Shown here: in pieces, positions 11,186 through 21,620 of the stretch
Layout of the letters: every line of letters begins with the position of its first letter
How positions within the stretch are numbered: position 1 is the stretch's first letter
Origin: Phaeosaccion multiseriatum
Lineage: Eukaryota > Ochrophyta, other classes
Assembly: GCA_965112735.1 (NCBI GenBank)
Contig: OZ218962.1
Coordinates: forward strand, 248,001 to 312,000
DNA: 64,000 nt
Direction of reading: 5' to 3'
Notes under the pieces: generated by a model
Databases searched by the model: none
Seen by the model: only the letters and a program-made list of their open reading frames with translations
What the model was told of the DNA's origin: nothing
Made by a program: the position numbers and the translations under genes

Positions 11186-13116
11186 CTAATTGACGACGTA
11201 CTGCCCTGCTGCCCTGCTGCCCGCCTGCTCCTCCTGCTCCTCCTGCTCCTCCTGCTCGTCTCCGTCCCAGCGTATCCGGAGCGCGGGTAGCGTTTGCACA
11301 GCTTTGGCCACTCCGCTAGAGGTGAGACAGGGACAGTCATACGCCACCACTGTGAAGCGCCGCGACCGCCTCCACTCCATGAAGGCCTTGCTGCTCCTTC
11401 CGTCACCACTTCCAGCCGGCTGCCCTCCTCCTCCTCCTCCTCCTCCTCCTCCTCCTGCTGCTGCTGCTGCCTGTCCCCCTCTGCCGCTCGGCATGCCTGG
11501 CAGCCACCCGTGTGTCTCTCCTCTGTCGTCGTCTAATAGGTCGTTGGCGTTCGAGAAGGGGGGGGCGTTACCACTCGCCCACATCCATTCGCCGAGACTC
11601 AGCCCCCCCGCCTCCCATCCTTCGTCTGCAGCCCTCACCACTATCCCCAACTCTGACGCCGCAAGACCCTCGTACCACTGCTGCTGCAGCATCACTAGCT
11701 GCTGCTGCTGCTGCTGCTGACGATGGGGAGGAGGAGGTGGATTGCGAGAAAGCAAGCTCGTCAGTCGCCAGAGGGCTCTGTCACCGAACCAGGGGCTTCC
11801 GCTGAGATTAAGGCTCGTGAGTCCGATGAGACCCTCCACGAGCAGGCCCAGCAGGTCGGGCCCGGCCTGGCTCTCGATACTCCTGCACTGGATGAGGCCG
11901 AGTTGGCGTAGGGTAGGCAGTTGCGTGATGACACTGTGCAAGGAGGGGGGGGTGAAGAGGGGAAGAGAGAGAGAGAAGGGAGGGGGGGGAGAGCCAGAGA
12001 GGGGGAGAGCGAAAGAGAGGGAGAGGGCGAGGAAGAGCGATGTGAGGTTACTCTCCGACGACAACGGGCCTCGAGAGGACAGGAGTAGACACGCTGTAAG
12101 GCAAAGCTCGCTGCCAGAACAGGCCTCGAGAGGACAGGAGTAGACATGCTGTAAGGCAAAGCTCGCTGCCAGAACAGGACTCGATCATCCTCAGGGAAGC
12201 TCGCTGCCAGAACAGGACTCGATCATCCTCAGGGAAGCTCGCTGCCAGAACAGGACTCGATCATCCTCAGGGAACAAGTGCATCCCACTGAGCGCCTTTT
12301 CTCAGCCCTCTCCTCCATGCATCCCCTTGACAAGGACACGCCTTTGGACCGACATGCATCTCTTCTCACAGCTTGTGTAAGTGCGAAATAGGGCACACAC
12401 ACACGTACACACACACACACGCACACACACACACGCACACACACACACGCACACACACACACCTCTCTACAAAGTCCTCCGTGATGCTTGGACTCGACAG
12501 CTCCAGGGAAGTAAGGCTGTGGCAACCGCTCGCAGAGGCCGCCAAGCGGGAGGGGGCTTCCTCCCATCCACTCTCCTCCTCCTCCTCCTCCTCCTCCTCC
12601 TCCTCCTGCGCCTCCCCCCGCTGCTGTACCACCAACTGCTGCCCCCCAGGCAGCTCGCTCCCTTGCTGTAACCTGAGGGCGGGCAGTAAGCACGTGCGTA
12701 GTGCTTCCTCCCCAACACTGCCCCTCAAGCTGAGATGTTCCACCAAGGGAGAGCACAGCAGCTTCCCATTCAAGAGGCCGAGGGTACGAAAAAAGAGCGC
12801 CAGCAGCAGCGAGGGATGATTTTTCGACGCGGGTGAGAGAGGGGGTGAAGATGGTGGATGGCGCTCGCTGCCTACTCGAGGGGGGGCAGAGGTGTGGAAG
12901 CAAGCGCTGCACTAACCTCTACGTTGTAGTCGTGCACACCTCCTGCTGCGGAGGCCTCCTCGGACAGGGCAGACAGGCACGGAGCGGTCAGGAAAGAGAA
13001 GGCCTCCGCTGTGCCCGCATCGCTCTTATCGTAGCGGTAGAAATCCCTCCCTAAACAAAAGGCCGGGACGAAACACAGGCACAAGCTTGAGACAGGCGAC
13101 GAAAGACACTCAACCC

Positions 13117-13156
<40 letters not shown>

Positions 13157-13589
13157 TCTGCTGTATGCACAAGTCCGCGAGGGTTACGGTCCTCGTGTTC
13201 GTCTTCGCTCTTGGCCTCTTGGCTCGCCCGTTCCAGCCCCTGCGGCGGCTGCTACTGCTGCTGCCCTTGGCCTTTTCGCCTCCTGCTTCGGCTTCCTGCT
13301 CCTGCTGCCTCCTCTGCAGCTGCAGCTGAATCAGAGGGTGCCGCCCACCTACCCCACCCGACGCAGGGGTGATAACTGCGCTCCTATCTTGCAGCTTTCT
13401 GGACTCCAGCAGGCGCCTCAGCGTCCCCTGCCCTCTCATGGACAAGCTAGGCCTCCACCCCGCCCCTTTCCTCACTGTCCCATGTTGCAGGCCTCCGCTT
13501 GTCCGAATATCTTCCCATCCCTGAGCCACGCTCTGGTTGACGAGCTTCCGAGCGGCACCCTTGTTCTGCCCCTTCTTACGCCCCGGCAT
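11186..13589 (-). CDS. Leucine-rich-repeat protein (RNI/AMN1-like)
   Basis: Four exons: 13589-13154, 13050-12917, 12863-12463 and 11933-11186, in frame for about 572 aa; the acceptor at 12863 is the least certain. The N-terminus is basic (MPGRKKGQNKG). LRR-type segments follow: VEHLSLRGS, SLTSLELSSPSITEDF, LRQLGLIQCRSIES, GLTSLNLSGSPWFGDRAL and TSSGVAKAVQTLPALRI, matching the cysteine-containing LRR style of F-box/AMN1 proteins. Low-complexity insertions (poly-Glu, poly-Gly/Ala, poly-Gln) interrupt the repeats, and two copies of the dispersed motif are read as QQLVVQQ and QQLVMLQQQ. No F-box was recognised. Introns contain CA/CACG microsatellites and a tandem-repeat block at 12069-12275. Its ATG lies 49 bp from the divergent proteasome gene ATG. 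A protein-interaction or ubiquitin-adaptor role is inference. Confidence 0.65.
11681..11704 (+). repeat. Dispersed motif copy 8 (most diverged)
   Basis: CTGCAGCATCACTAGCTGCTG, read as QQLVMLQQQ in the LRR gene. It keeps the layout of the motif with several substitutions. Confidence 0.5.
12069..12275. repeat. Compound tandem repeat in LRR-gene intron
   Basis: Two ~55-bp units (CTCGAGAGGACAGGAGTAG ... AGCTCGCTGCCAGAACAGG) are followed by three ~40-bp units (AGCTCGCTGCCAGAACAGG ACTCGATCATCCTCAGGG). The units share the AGCTCGCTGCCAGAACAGG half. Confidence 0.85.
12621..12641 (+). repeat. Dispersed motif copy 9 (TACCACC variant)
   Basis: CTGCTGTACCACCAACTGCTG split as CTGCTGTACC + ACCAACTGCTG, identical to copy 3, read as QQLVVQQ in the LRR gene. 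Confidence 0.75.
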
Positions 13590-13638
13590 CGTGAGTGTGG
13601 GTGGACGTATTGCCAATTTTTACTATTACCAAGGTGGG
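13590..13638. promoter_or_regulatory. Very short divergent promoter / 5' UTR region
   Basis: Only 49 bp separate the ATG of the minus-strand LRR gene (13589) from the first in-frame ATG of the plus-strand proteasome gene (13639). If translation of the latter starts at the ATG pair at 13711, the gap is 121 bp. Both genes must share or overlap their start regions. Confidence 0.5.
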
Positions 13639-14829
13639 ATGGCAACCCAACCTCTCATCCTCACTCCTTCTTCTTGTGGTGCGACTGGCCTGGCGGCCCC
13701 TTCGAAGCAAATGATGCCATGCCGAACCACCACCAGCAGCACCGCCACCCTCAGCACTAGTATTAGCAGCACCCGACGGCCTCTCGGGCTGTGGGTACTT
13801 CCCCTCCTTCTCTGGTCGCTGGTCCTGCTCTCTGCCAGCGTGGGCGATGCCGCTGTCGGCGCCGGTGGGGGCAAATCAACCTCATCCAAGAGGGTATCTG
13901 CGTCGTTGTCTGCCGGCTACGACCAGACCATCACCCTGTTCAACCCGGAGGGCCTCATCTTGCAGGTGGACTACGCCCAGAGGAGTGTGGCCCACTATGG
14001 TGCGCCCATGGTCGGGGTGCAGGGCGAGACCTGCGTGGTGGTTGCATCCGCCAAGTTGCTTCCCACCCCCCGGGCTGGGGACCACCTCGTAGAGCCCTCC
14101 TCCGTGACCAACACGCACCTCGTCTCCGCTGGGCTGGCCTACGTGGGGAGTGGAGTGCCTGGAGATGTGCTGTACCAGGTTAAGCGGGCGCGACTGCACG
14201 CGCTGGAGTACAAGCAGTCCTATGGACACACCATGCCGGCCTTTCTGCTGGCCCGGAAGCTGGCAGACATCGCGCAGGTGTACACCCAACACGCGGAGAT
14301 GCGCCCTTTGGGCTGCACCTGCCTTCTCCTCAGCATGGAGGAGCACAGAGGCCCGCACCTGCACAGAGTCGATCCCACGGGGCAGAGTCACCGGGTATGG
14401 GCGGTCGCGGCCGGTCAAGGCTCGGGGGCCGCCTCCTCCTGGCTGGAGGGTGTGTACAAGGAGAGCGAGGAGGGAGGACAGGCTGGAAAGGGAAAAGGCG
14501 CAGAGGAGGGGGAGGAGGAGAAGGAGCAAGTGCCGCCCAAGGAGAGAAGCGAATGCCTCCGCCTGGCCCTGAGAGGCCTGAGGAAGGCGTGTGCCGCCCT
14601 TTCTAAGGACAAGGCCAAGGATGGACACGCCTCTCCGTCGCTGCCGCTGTCAGGCCTCACGACTGAAGTGGTGGTGGCGTCTCGCAAGGGCATCGAGCTC
14701 ATCTCGGCACAGGAGATCGACGCCCTCTTGGAGGAGTCCGTCGGGGAGGATGGCGATGGCGATGGCGATGGCGATGGCGATGGCGATGGCGATGGCGATG
14801 GCGATGGCGATGGCGATAGGGAGGAGTAG
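13639..14829 (+). CDS. 20S proteasome alpha-type subunit with N-terminal signal sequence
   Basis: Single exon of 396 aa. A second possible start is the ATG pair at 13711. The alpha-type signature begins near residue 95 with GYDQTITLFNPEGLILQVDY, followed by the conserved GAPMVGVQGE strand and MRPLGCTCLLLSMEE. Unlike a normal cytosolic alpha subunit, it carries an N-terminal extension with RR and a hydrophobic stretch PLGLWVLPLLLWSLVLLSA followed by SVGDAAVG, a good signal-peptide profile. This fits targeting across the plastid-ER membrane, with the periplastid compartment as the likely site (inference). Other oddities are a charged Glu/Lys insertion around residues 275-305 and an 11-unit GATGGC hexamer repeat (14749-14814) that gives a Gly-Asp tail. 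Which alpha position it fills is unclear. Confidence 0.8.
   Translation: MATQPLILTPSSCGATGLAAPSKQMMPCRTTTSSTATLSTSISSTRRPLGLWVLPLLLWSLVLLSASVGDAAVGAGGGKSTSSKRVSASLSAGYDQTITLFNPEGLILQVDYAQRSVAHYGAPMVGVQGETCVVVASAKLLPTPRAGDHLVEPSSVTNTHLVSAGLAYVGSGVPGDVLYQVKRARLHALEYKQSYGHTMPAFLLARKLADIAQVYTQHAEMRPLGCTCLLLSMEEHRGPHLHRVDPTGQSHRVWAVAAGQGSGAASSWLEGVYKESEEGGQAGKGKGAEEGEEEKEQVPPKERSECLRLALRGLRKACAALSKDKAKDGHASPSLPLSGLTTEVVVASRKGIELISAQEIDALLEESVGEDGDGDGDGDGDGDGDGDGDGDGDREE
14749..14814 (+). repeat. (GATGGC)11 coding hexanucleotide repeat
   Basis: Eleven perfect hexamer units at the 3' end of the proteasome alpha gene encode an alternating Asp-Gly tail. The unit length is a multiple of three, so length changes stay in frame. 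Confidence 0.95.
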
Positions 14830-16164
14830 GAAAGGGGCCCCATAGGGTAAGATATCGCGCGGCTCTTGGCGGACGGTAGTCTTGGACCGAGCCATGTGGG
14901 TATCGAAGGTGCGCTGTTGCGAGACACCGAGGTGAAGGTGAATGGTGTGACGACTCGGAGTCCCCTCCCCCCCTTGGACTGGTCCTGTCCTTGTGTGTGG
15001 ATGTATGTGATGCTCGGCCCACCGGGGAGGCATAGGGTCGAAGCACCTACGCTCTCTCTCGCTCTGTGTGTGCGTACCTGTGTCTATGTGTTGATTGGTG
15101 GCAGCAGGATGAGGCGAAAGAGACCCGGCTGAGTATGGCTGAGAAGAGGGCATGCTGGCACGCACCAAAGGCGGGCATGCAGGGCACATGAGCCTCAAGG
15201 CAGGAGGGCTGCCGACCAAGCGTGGTGCTGGGGAGCGGCGGAGCGTCCAGAGGAGAGATGGAACATTCTGTGGAACATTCTGGCTCTCATTGGAGCTCTC
15301 ATTCGAGCTCTTGTTCGTGACTTGGTGTGAGCGACAAGGCCAGCAGCGCCAGTGGCCAAAAGTCGGCAGGAGAGGGCGGTTGTGGGGGCAGGTGGTCGGA
15401 AGTCGGCAGCAAGAGGTCCCTCCGAATGGCCAGCTAGAAGTCCGTCTCTCTCAAGCCGCTCCAGCATGGATCAGGTCGGTCGGGTAGAGGGAAGCTGTCC
15501 ATTGGTCCGTTGGGCCCGGCAGTGTGGATGGCGAGAGCTTTTCCTCACAAGGGCCCTCAGAGTAAACGACGCGTCGTTAACTTTAAGAGCGCTTGTTGCT
15601 CAGAGTAGGGGGAGGATGGCGGCAGAGAGCAGAGCCAGACGACTGTACACCAAGACAATCATCCAGGGTCAAGGGACACCTTGAGAGAGAAGTGCTATAG
15701 GAGAGAAGGAGCGAGAGCAGAACAGTACTCGCCTCTCGGAGAACACTTTTTGGCAGCGTCAGCCGTTGCAGGTGCACGCTTGTACGCCCCCCTGGGTTAC
15801 GCTGCGTCATTTAAAAGGACTACGATGTTACGACAGAGCTACGCGGCAGGACATGCTTTGGAATACGCAGAGCAGCAGGACATGCTTTGGAATAAGCAGA
15901 GCAGCAGGAGAGAGCTCAATAACCAGAGCAGCGGTCCGTCCGTCCGCTCGCTCGCTCGCTTGACAGCGGGCTTGAGTGTGATAATACTTTCCCGGCCTTT
16001 GTTCCAAGGAATCTTTAATGTAGAAGTACAATTGCCGGGCTGCAATATACTAGTATTTCATTGTTTATTTCATTTATTACGAATAGTTCCAAGGAACCTT
16101 TAGTGTTACATAGAAGTACAATACACAATACATGGTCTAGGAATGGTGTCTAGAGCATTTTCCC
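14830..16164. other. Intergenic, no gene recognised
   Basis: No supported coding region. A ~30-bp direct duplication containing ACATGCTTTGGAATA sits at about 15851-15910. The region separates the convergent 3' ends of the proteasome gene and the secreted CBM-like gene. Confidence 0.4.
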
Positions 16165-18459
16165 TCAAATTGTTTCAAGCACCATGTTGTCCACTGTGAA
16201 GGCGCCAGCCGCCGTGCCTGATTGGATGCCGAACTTGACGGGGATGGACACATCGCTCACGCTTCCCTCGAGGGTGCACGTGGTGGTTTGCGCCCCAGCC
16301 ACGCAGTCGGAGGATGCAAACGGCGTCCAGGGGCTTCCGCTCTGCTGCATGTACAGTTGCACGGTCTGCGCCCCGCCGGAGGATTGGACGTCGACAGAGA
16401 GCCTGTAGCTCTGATCCACCGCCGGCACAGTGAAGTCCTGGTGGAGCTGCATGTACCACGGTTGTGCATTCGCAGCGTCGAGGCTGAATACGACTTCTCC
16501 GTTTGAGGCTGTAATGGCCCCACCCAGCACCCCTCCGTTGACGTAAGTCCTCCACCCGTCCAGACCAGCCTGGAAGTCCCCGTTGGTGAAGAGGGACGTG
16601 GGGGCAGGAGCAGGAGAAGGAGCCGGCTGCTGCCCGTCGCTGAGACTGGCGGAGACGTTGTCTACGATGAAGTCGCCGGCGCTGTTGCCCCCCATGATTA
16701 CAAACTTGACCCCTCCGGCAATGGTGACATCGGCAGTCACACTGCACCTCGTTACGGTTGCCGCCACTACGCTGCACGTGCTTCGTCCGAAGGTGGCCCA
16801 TGTGCCTCCATTCTGCTCCACGACGAGCTCAACATCCACTGGCCCTCCCACCGATTGAATATCTGCCGACAGCGTGTACAGCTCGTTCGCACTGAGGGCG
16901 GTGATGGTCTGGTACAGCTGCACATGCCAGCTCACAGAGCTCGGGGAGCCGATGCTGAATTGGGCGGTACCGTCGGGGGCGGTAATGAAGTTGGCGGCAG
17001 GGTTCTGCACGTACGTAGACCATCCCGACAGACCGTTGGAGAATTCCGCGTTCACCAACAGCTCACCGGCACCGGGTGGTGCGTCCGGCCTGTGAAGGGG
17101 AAGGGGGGAAGGAGAGCAGTCCGTCAGCCAGTCAGTCAGTCAGTCAGTCAGTCAGTCGAGAGAAAACGAGAGCGAGGCAGAGCGAGACTCTCAAAGCCCC
17201 CCGGCCCAGGAGAAGGAGGAAGGGGGCGGCATAGGCAGGTGGGCAGGCAGGCAGATAGGTAGATAGGTAGGTAGGTAGGTAGACAAGGCAGACAGGCAAG
17301 TGGGTAGGTAGGTAGGTAGGTAGGTAGGGAGACAAGCCAAGCAGACGGGCAGGCCCTTTTGTACGAGTGGAAACCAAGCAGACGAGATACAGACAGACTG
17401 ACCAGGGCACCCACGACCAGCGGCTGTAGTCCGGGAGGGGTTGGTCTGCACCGACGTAATCGACGGCCAGGTTGTACAGGTCCTCGAACGGCACCAAGGC
17501 GAACTCCTCCCGCTCGAGCGTGTCGCCGCGGCCGAGGGTGTACCAGCCGCCACAGGACAGCTTGAACGAGTCCAAGCTGGCGTAGAAGGTAGCTGCAGAG
17601 TATCCGGGCAGCGACCTCAGGTCATAGTCCAGTGCCATCGCCCTCACCCTGCCCAGCATGGTCCCGCCGTTCCACACCACAATCTGCCAGTTGAGCTGGT
17701 AGTTGTCGAAGGACGCCACGTCCGCCAGGAGGCCCAGCATGGCCACGGGTCGCATGGCGAGGGACAAGGAGCCTTGGCCCGCCTCCAGCAGCACTTGGTC
17801 GTACTGCGTCGTCCAGAAGAGGGCAGGGTCACGGAATGAAATGCCGGGTGAGAGGAAGTTGGAAGTAGCGTAAGAAGTCGCGTTCACACAGGGGAGAGGG
17901 GGAGGTCAGAGGAAGAGGAAGTAGCGTTAGAAGTCGCGTTCACACAGGGGAGAGGGGGAGGTCAGAGGACTTGGGGGAGGACTTGGGGGTGGGGGGCAAG
18001 CCACACAGTTCAATCGGAGTGTGACGTGCTCGGGCCACAGAGCAATCTTCAAGCAACAGACAAGCAGCGCCTGACCACCTGCCAGCTGGCCAATACACCA
18101 CCTACGGCACCCACCTGACTCTGCGTCACGGCGCCCTCGCTCAGCAGGAAGTCCAGTCCGTTGGTCCTGAATTCCGGGTCGGTGAAGTAGCCCACGCCCA
18201 GCAGGATTTCCAGGAGCCCGTCGTCGCTCGCGAGGTTGTGCTCGAAGGAGCGGGAGATCGCCTCCGGGATGACGAAGTTGTGGTAGTTCAAATCGGCCAA
18301 GAAGGGCGCCTGGTTGGTGCCCAGGAAGTATGTCTGCGCGTCTACCACTGGGAACGATTGCAGCCTTCTGCTGTTGCCGCGGAGATGGGCAGCGGTTCCC
18401 GGTTGGGCCAGCACAGCGAGGAGACCCGCAAGCGCAGGAACGAACGTACCAGTCCTCAT
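16165..18459 (-). CDS. Secreted protein with two C-terminal CBM-like jelly-roll domains
   Basis: Three exons: 18459-18115, 17803-17403 and 17089-16165, in frame for about 556 aa. The donor at 17403 (TG|GTCAGT) is the one that keeps frame. The N-terminus MRTGTFVPALAGLLAVLAQ is a signal peptide. The next ~220 residues, including QTYFLGTNQAPFLADLNYHN and a stretch with SLDSFKLSCGGWYTLG, were not recognised. The C-terminal part holds two ~135-residue repeats of the same fold, starting LLVNAEFSNGLSGWSTYV and SLFTNGDFQAGLDGWRTYV and ending with IVDNVSASL and TVDNMVLETI. This is the layout of CBM4/9-type carbohydrate-binding modules, and a Pro/Ala linker separates them. It is likely extracellular or wall-bound; enzyme activity is unproven. 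Confidence 0.72.
17880..17969. repeat. Tandem duplication in intron (~58-bp unit)
   Basis: The segment containing GTCGCGTTCACACAGGGGAG and AGAGGGGGAGGTCAGAGGA occurs twice in a row just upstream of exon 2 (minus-strand sense) of the secreted CBM-like gene. Confidence 0.8.
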
Positions 18460-19058
18460 TTTAATGGCCTTGTAGTGGTCCCCGTTGTTAGGACAAGTTG
18501 TGATCAGGCCATGTAGAAGGGAGGGGGTGGGGATGGGCCAAGGGAGGCAGGGAGAAGCAGGAGAAGCAGAAGAGTTTAGCAAAACGCAACCAGTGACAAT
18601 GTGAAGCCCTGGTTGCGAAAAAAGACACGGCAGCTTGAAGGCCAACAGTCCCCGGCTAAGAACATGAGAAAGGCATGGCTCCACCCTCCACGCTTACCAG
18701 CAGAGATGGAATGAGGCTCCGATGTCTGTGCAACTGGCCTCTCTTGCTTGTACAGTCGTCTATTTCGTGTGAAAAAGACGAACTTCGGGACCTGTTCCGC
18801 GAATGGCTTTCAGTTTGATGGCCAGGGCAAATTCGGCGCCAAAAAACGAGAAAGGCAGTGGGTGGAGGAGAAGAAGAAATTGCGGGTGTTTGCAGTTTGC
18901 AGACGAGGGGAGGGGAGAGGGAGTGTTTGCTGAAGCGCGGCTCGTGTGTTGGCAAGGAATCACGGTAACGAGGCTCAAAGGAAAAGTGACGCTGGAGAGA
19001 AGAGAGGGGCGGCTGGGAAGGGGGGGGGGTTGCGACTGTGCGGTCGCTGCCAAGAACG
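18460..19058. other. Intergenic upstream of secreted CBM-like gene
   Basis: No gene is supported. It contains the presumed promoter of the minus-strand gene starting at 18459 and ends at the target-site duplication of the MITE. Confidence 0.4.
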
Positions 19059-19064
19059 AAAAGA

Positions 19065-19537
19065 TCGCCCCCGTGCACGCCTAGCGGCCTAGGCTCTAGG
19101 CCTAGGCCGGCGGCCTCCGACCGCTCTAGGCCGCTCACTTTTCAGCCCTAGGCGGCCTATAGCCCGCCTCTAGGCAGCCTCCCAGTGACCGTGGGCGCGT
19201 GCGTGGTGCCGCCCAGCCAGTGGGTAGCAGCACACCTGTAGGCCTGCACTCCTCGTAGGGCCAGCGAGGCGGAAAGAGACAACACGAACCAAGTCTAGCT
19301 ACTCCTCACTTATCCCATGCAATACATTTGCTTAAGACTGACGACACTTGGGCGGGTTCCGGGCCAGCCCAAGGGCATATGAGCATATTCCCGCCCTGGA
19401 CCTGCGCCTAGTTGGCGTCTGCCCTAGGCCGCGGGCCTCGCCTAGGCGGCCTATAAATAGGCCGAGGGCCTACGGCCCTCGCTAGGCCGGGCAATTTTCC
19501 AAAATAGGCCTAGGCCGCTAGGCGTGCACGGGGGCGA
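19065..19537. mobile_element. MITE-like element with 30-bp terminal inverted repeats
   Basis: A 473-bp element with perfect ~30-bp terminal inverted repeats: left end TCGCCCCCGTGCACGCCTAG (19065-19094 for the full repeat), right end its exact complement at 19508-19537, finishing ...GTGCACGGGGGCGA. A 6-bp target duplication AAAAGA flanks it at 19059-19064 and 19538-19543. The interior is full of further CCTAGG / GGCCTA inverted motifs and codes for nothing, so it is non-autonomous. It lies between the secreted CBM-like gene and the PI synthase gene. Confidence 0.88.
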
Positions 19538-19543
19538 AAAAGA

Positions 19544-19855
19544 GCAAGAACAACACTCTGTGTGGTCGATGTGGAGAGGATGCGTCGATGGCACCTTACC
19601 TCCCTTGTAACTCAGTTTTTTTTTCTCAACAGAATCCACACTGGCGAATTTATTAGGTATCCTGTCACAGCTTAACCGCTTCTCATCCTTCGCCTCTCGC
19701 TTCCTCTGGACGCGACCCCTTCTGCCCTTCCGTTAGTCGCATGCCCTCCTGCCGTAGGTACAAGGTGAGGTAGGCAGGGAGTATACCGCTACTGCCCGCT
19801 CTCGTCGGGCGGCTGGCATCGTGCAGTGCCCCCCTGCTACACTGCTAGAGCTGCT
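19544..19855. other. Intergenic between MITE and PI synthase 3' end
   Basis: Nothing recognised. Presumed 3' flank of the PI synthase gene. Confidence 0.35.
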
Positions 19856-21323
19856 TCAGCTGGCCATGCCGTTGGCGGACAGGGCAACCACGGAGCTGCA
19901 CAGCTGGGCGACGTTGGTGACCTGCTTGAAGAACCAACCAGGCACGCAGGAGAGGACCAGCCACCCGAGTAGCTCGGAGTGGCCCAGGTGCGCCTGCACA
20001 TACAGGAAGCAGTACAGCAGCTCTGCGCTGAGGATGCTCCACCCGAAGAGCGGTTTGTGTATGTAGTAGGCCCTGAGGATGGGGTTCAATGAAGTGTCCC
20101 CCATGTCCTTGTGGTGCCGCGTCTTGCCCCGCCCCTGCAGCGGCGCAGAGGCGGAGCGATACATATGGAACCAGTGGCTGGCCGTGTCGAGCACCATCAT
20201 CGAGATGAAGAAGGGGGCGAAGTGCGGGTACAGACCCGCGAGGACGGTGAGCAGCGCCGCTGTGGAGCAGCGATCCGTCACCATGTCAAGGACAACGCCG
20301 AGCCGAGAAGTTTGGTCCAAGGCGCGGGCAGCTAGGCCGTCCGTATAGTCCATGCAGAACGACGCCAGGTACAGCCCGCTGGCCTGTGAGGGGTAGCGAT
20401 AGTTGGGGGCAGGGGTGGATGTGAGTGAGTGAGGGAGTGAGTGAGTGATTGAGTTGACTCTGCCTGCCCGGAGGAGGTGGAAGGAAAGTTGTTGGTCTAC
20501 CACTTCCGCACGCCTGTGGGTTATAAAGTGTGTGTTGCGGAGTTCCTGGCAGAGATGCAGATGCTGGCCCCAGCCTGCTCAGCACCCTCAAGGCCAGCCC
20601 CCTTGTCGCCATCGGTATCGCGTCGCAGACAGACAAGTGCCCCTCCTCCCCTCACCACAGCAGCGGTTAAGGAGGCAGCAAATCCTCCCCGCCTTCTCCC
20701 CCCTCCGCGGTACAGCACAAGAGCAACACACTCACCAGCTTCCAGTTGTCCTTGGCGTACAAGACCGCCCCGGCCAGCAGGCCAATCCGCACGTACCCAA
20801 TCAAGTTGGGCAGGTACAGCATCACCGCGAAAGGGCCGTCGGAAGCGCTGCCCTTGCTCAGCAGCCCGCCCCCCCCCCGCCAGCGCAGGAGAAGCTTCGA
20901 GGTTGTAGCAACATTCGCAGGAGACCCCCTCTCGAGGCTCGCCGCTTCCACGTCCTGCCTTTGTCCAATAAGCGCACTCCTCGGCTGCTCCGAATCGGAA
21001 CCTTTTGTCCTTGCTACGCTCGCTTCTGCCGCTGCTCCTTCAAAGCCTCCTCCTTCGCCTTTCCTTGCTGTCCTCCGTATTCGTCTCTTGCGTTGCAGAA
21101 GAGAGGAGCCAGGAGACAGCTCCGTCGGGACGAACCCGTCCCATTGCTCCAACTGCTGCGCCGCTGCAATGAGCTTTAATCGCCCGTTGCCCCAGCTGCT
21201 GCGCACCCCAATGCTTCCGACGCCGATGATACTAGCACTGCTATCGCTGATGCTGCTGCTGCACGATGCTGTAGCTGCTACGGCGCACGCCATTGCACAT
21301 CGACACCAAAGGAAGGAAAACAT
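19856..21323 (-). CDS. PIS1: CDP-diacylglycerol-inositol 3-phosphatidyltransferase (PI synthase)
   Basis: Two exons, 21323-20736 and 20383-19856, give about 371 aa. The CDP-alcohol phosphotransferase signature DGx2ARx8Gx3Dx3D is complete: DGLAARALDQTSRLGVVLDM followed by VTDR, with all three catalytic Asp present. The segment before it, YLPNLIGYVRIGLLAGAVLY, matches the first membrane helix of eukaryotic PI synthases, and several hydrophobic helices follow. It condenses CDP-DAG with myo-inositol in the ER. The N-terminal ~150 residues are an unusual Ser/Ala- and Arg/Glu-rich extension with a mildly hydrophobic start (MFSFLWCRCAMACAVAAT). It may be a targeting region or simply low-complexity padding; animal and yeast enzymes begin close to the first helix. 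Confidence 0.9.
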
Positions 21324-21620
21324 ATTTTTTGATGCAGTTCTTCCCCTTTAACTTCACTCAGACTCCTGCAACTATACAAGCATCAGCTCATTGTCAAATC
21401 AAATGCAAGTGCAACCCATAGGCAGCCAAAGGAGAAAGGAGGAGGAGAGAAGGGATTGCCACGGGGGAACAAACGACCGAAAGGCGCCAATTGTGACCTC
21501 TGAATTCTACTCCAATCACTTCGGCTTTTTTTTTTTTTTTTTTTTTTCTTCTCATAATTTCTTAAATATGTTCCGGCTGCGCTGCCCGGGAGAAGCTCTC
21601 CTCCCCGCCAAGTACGCTCG

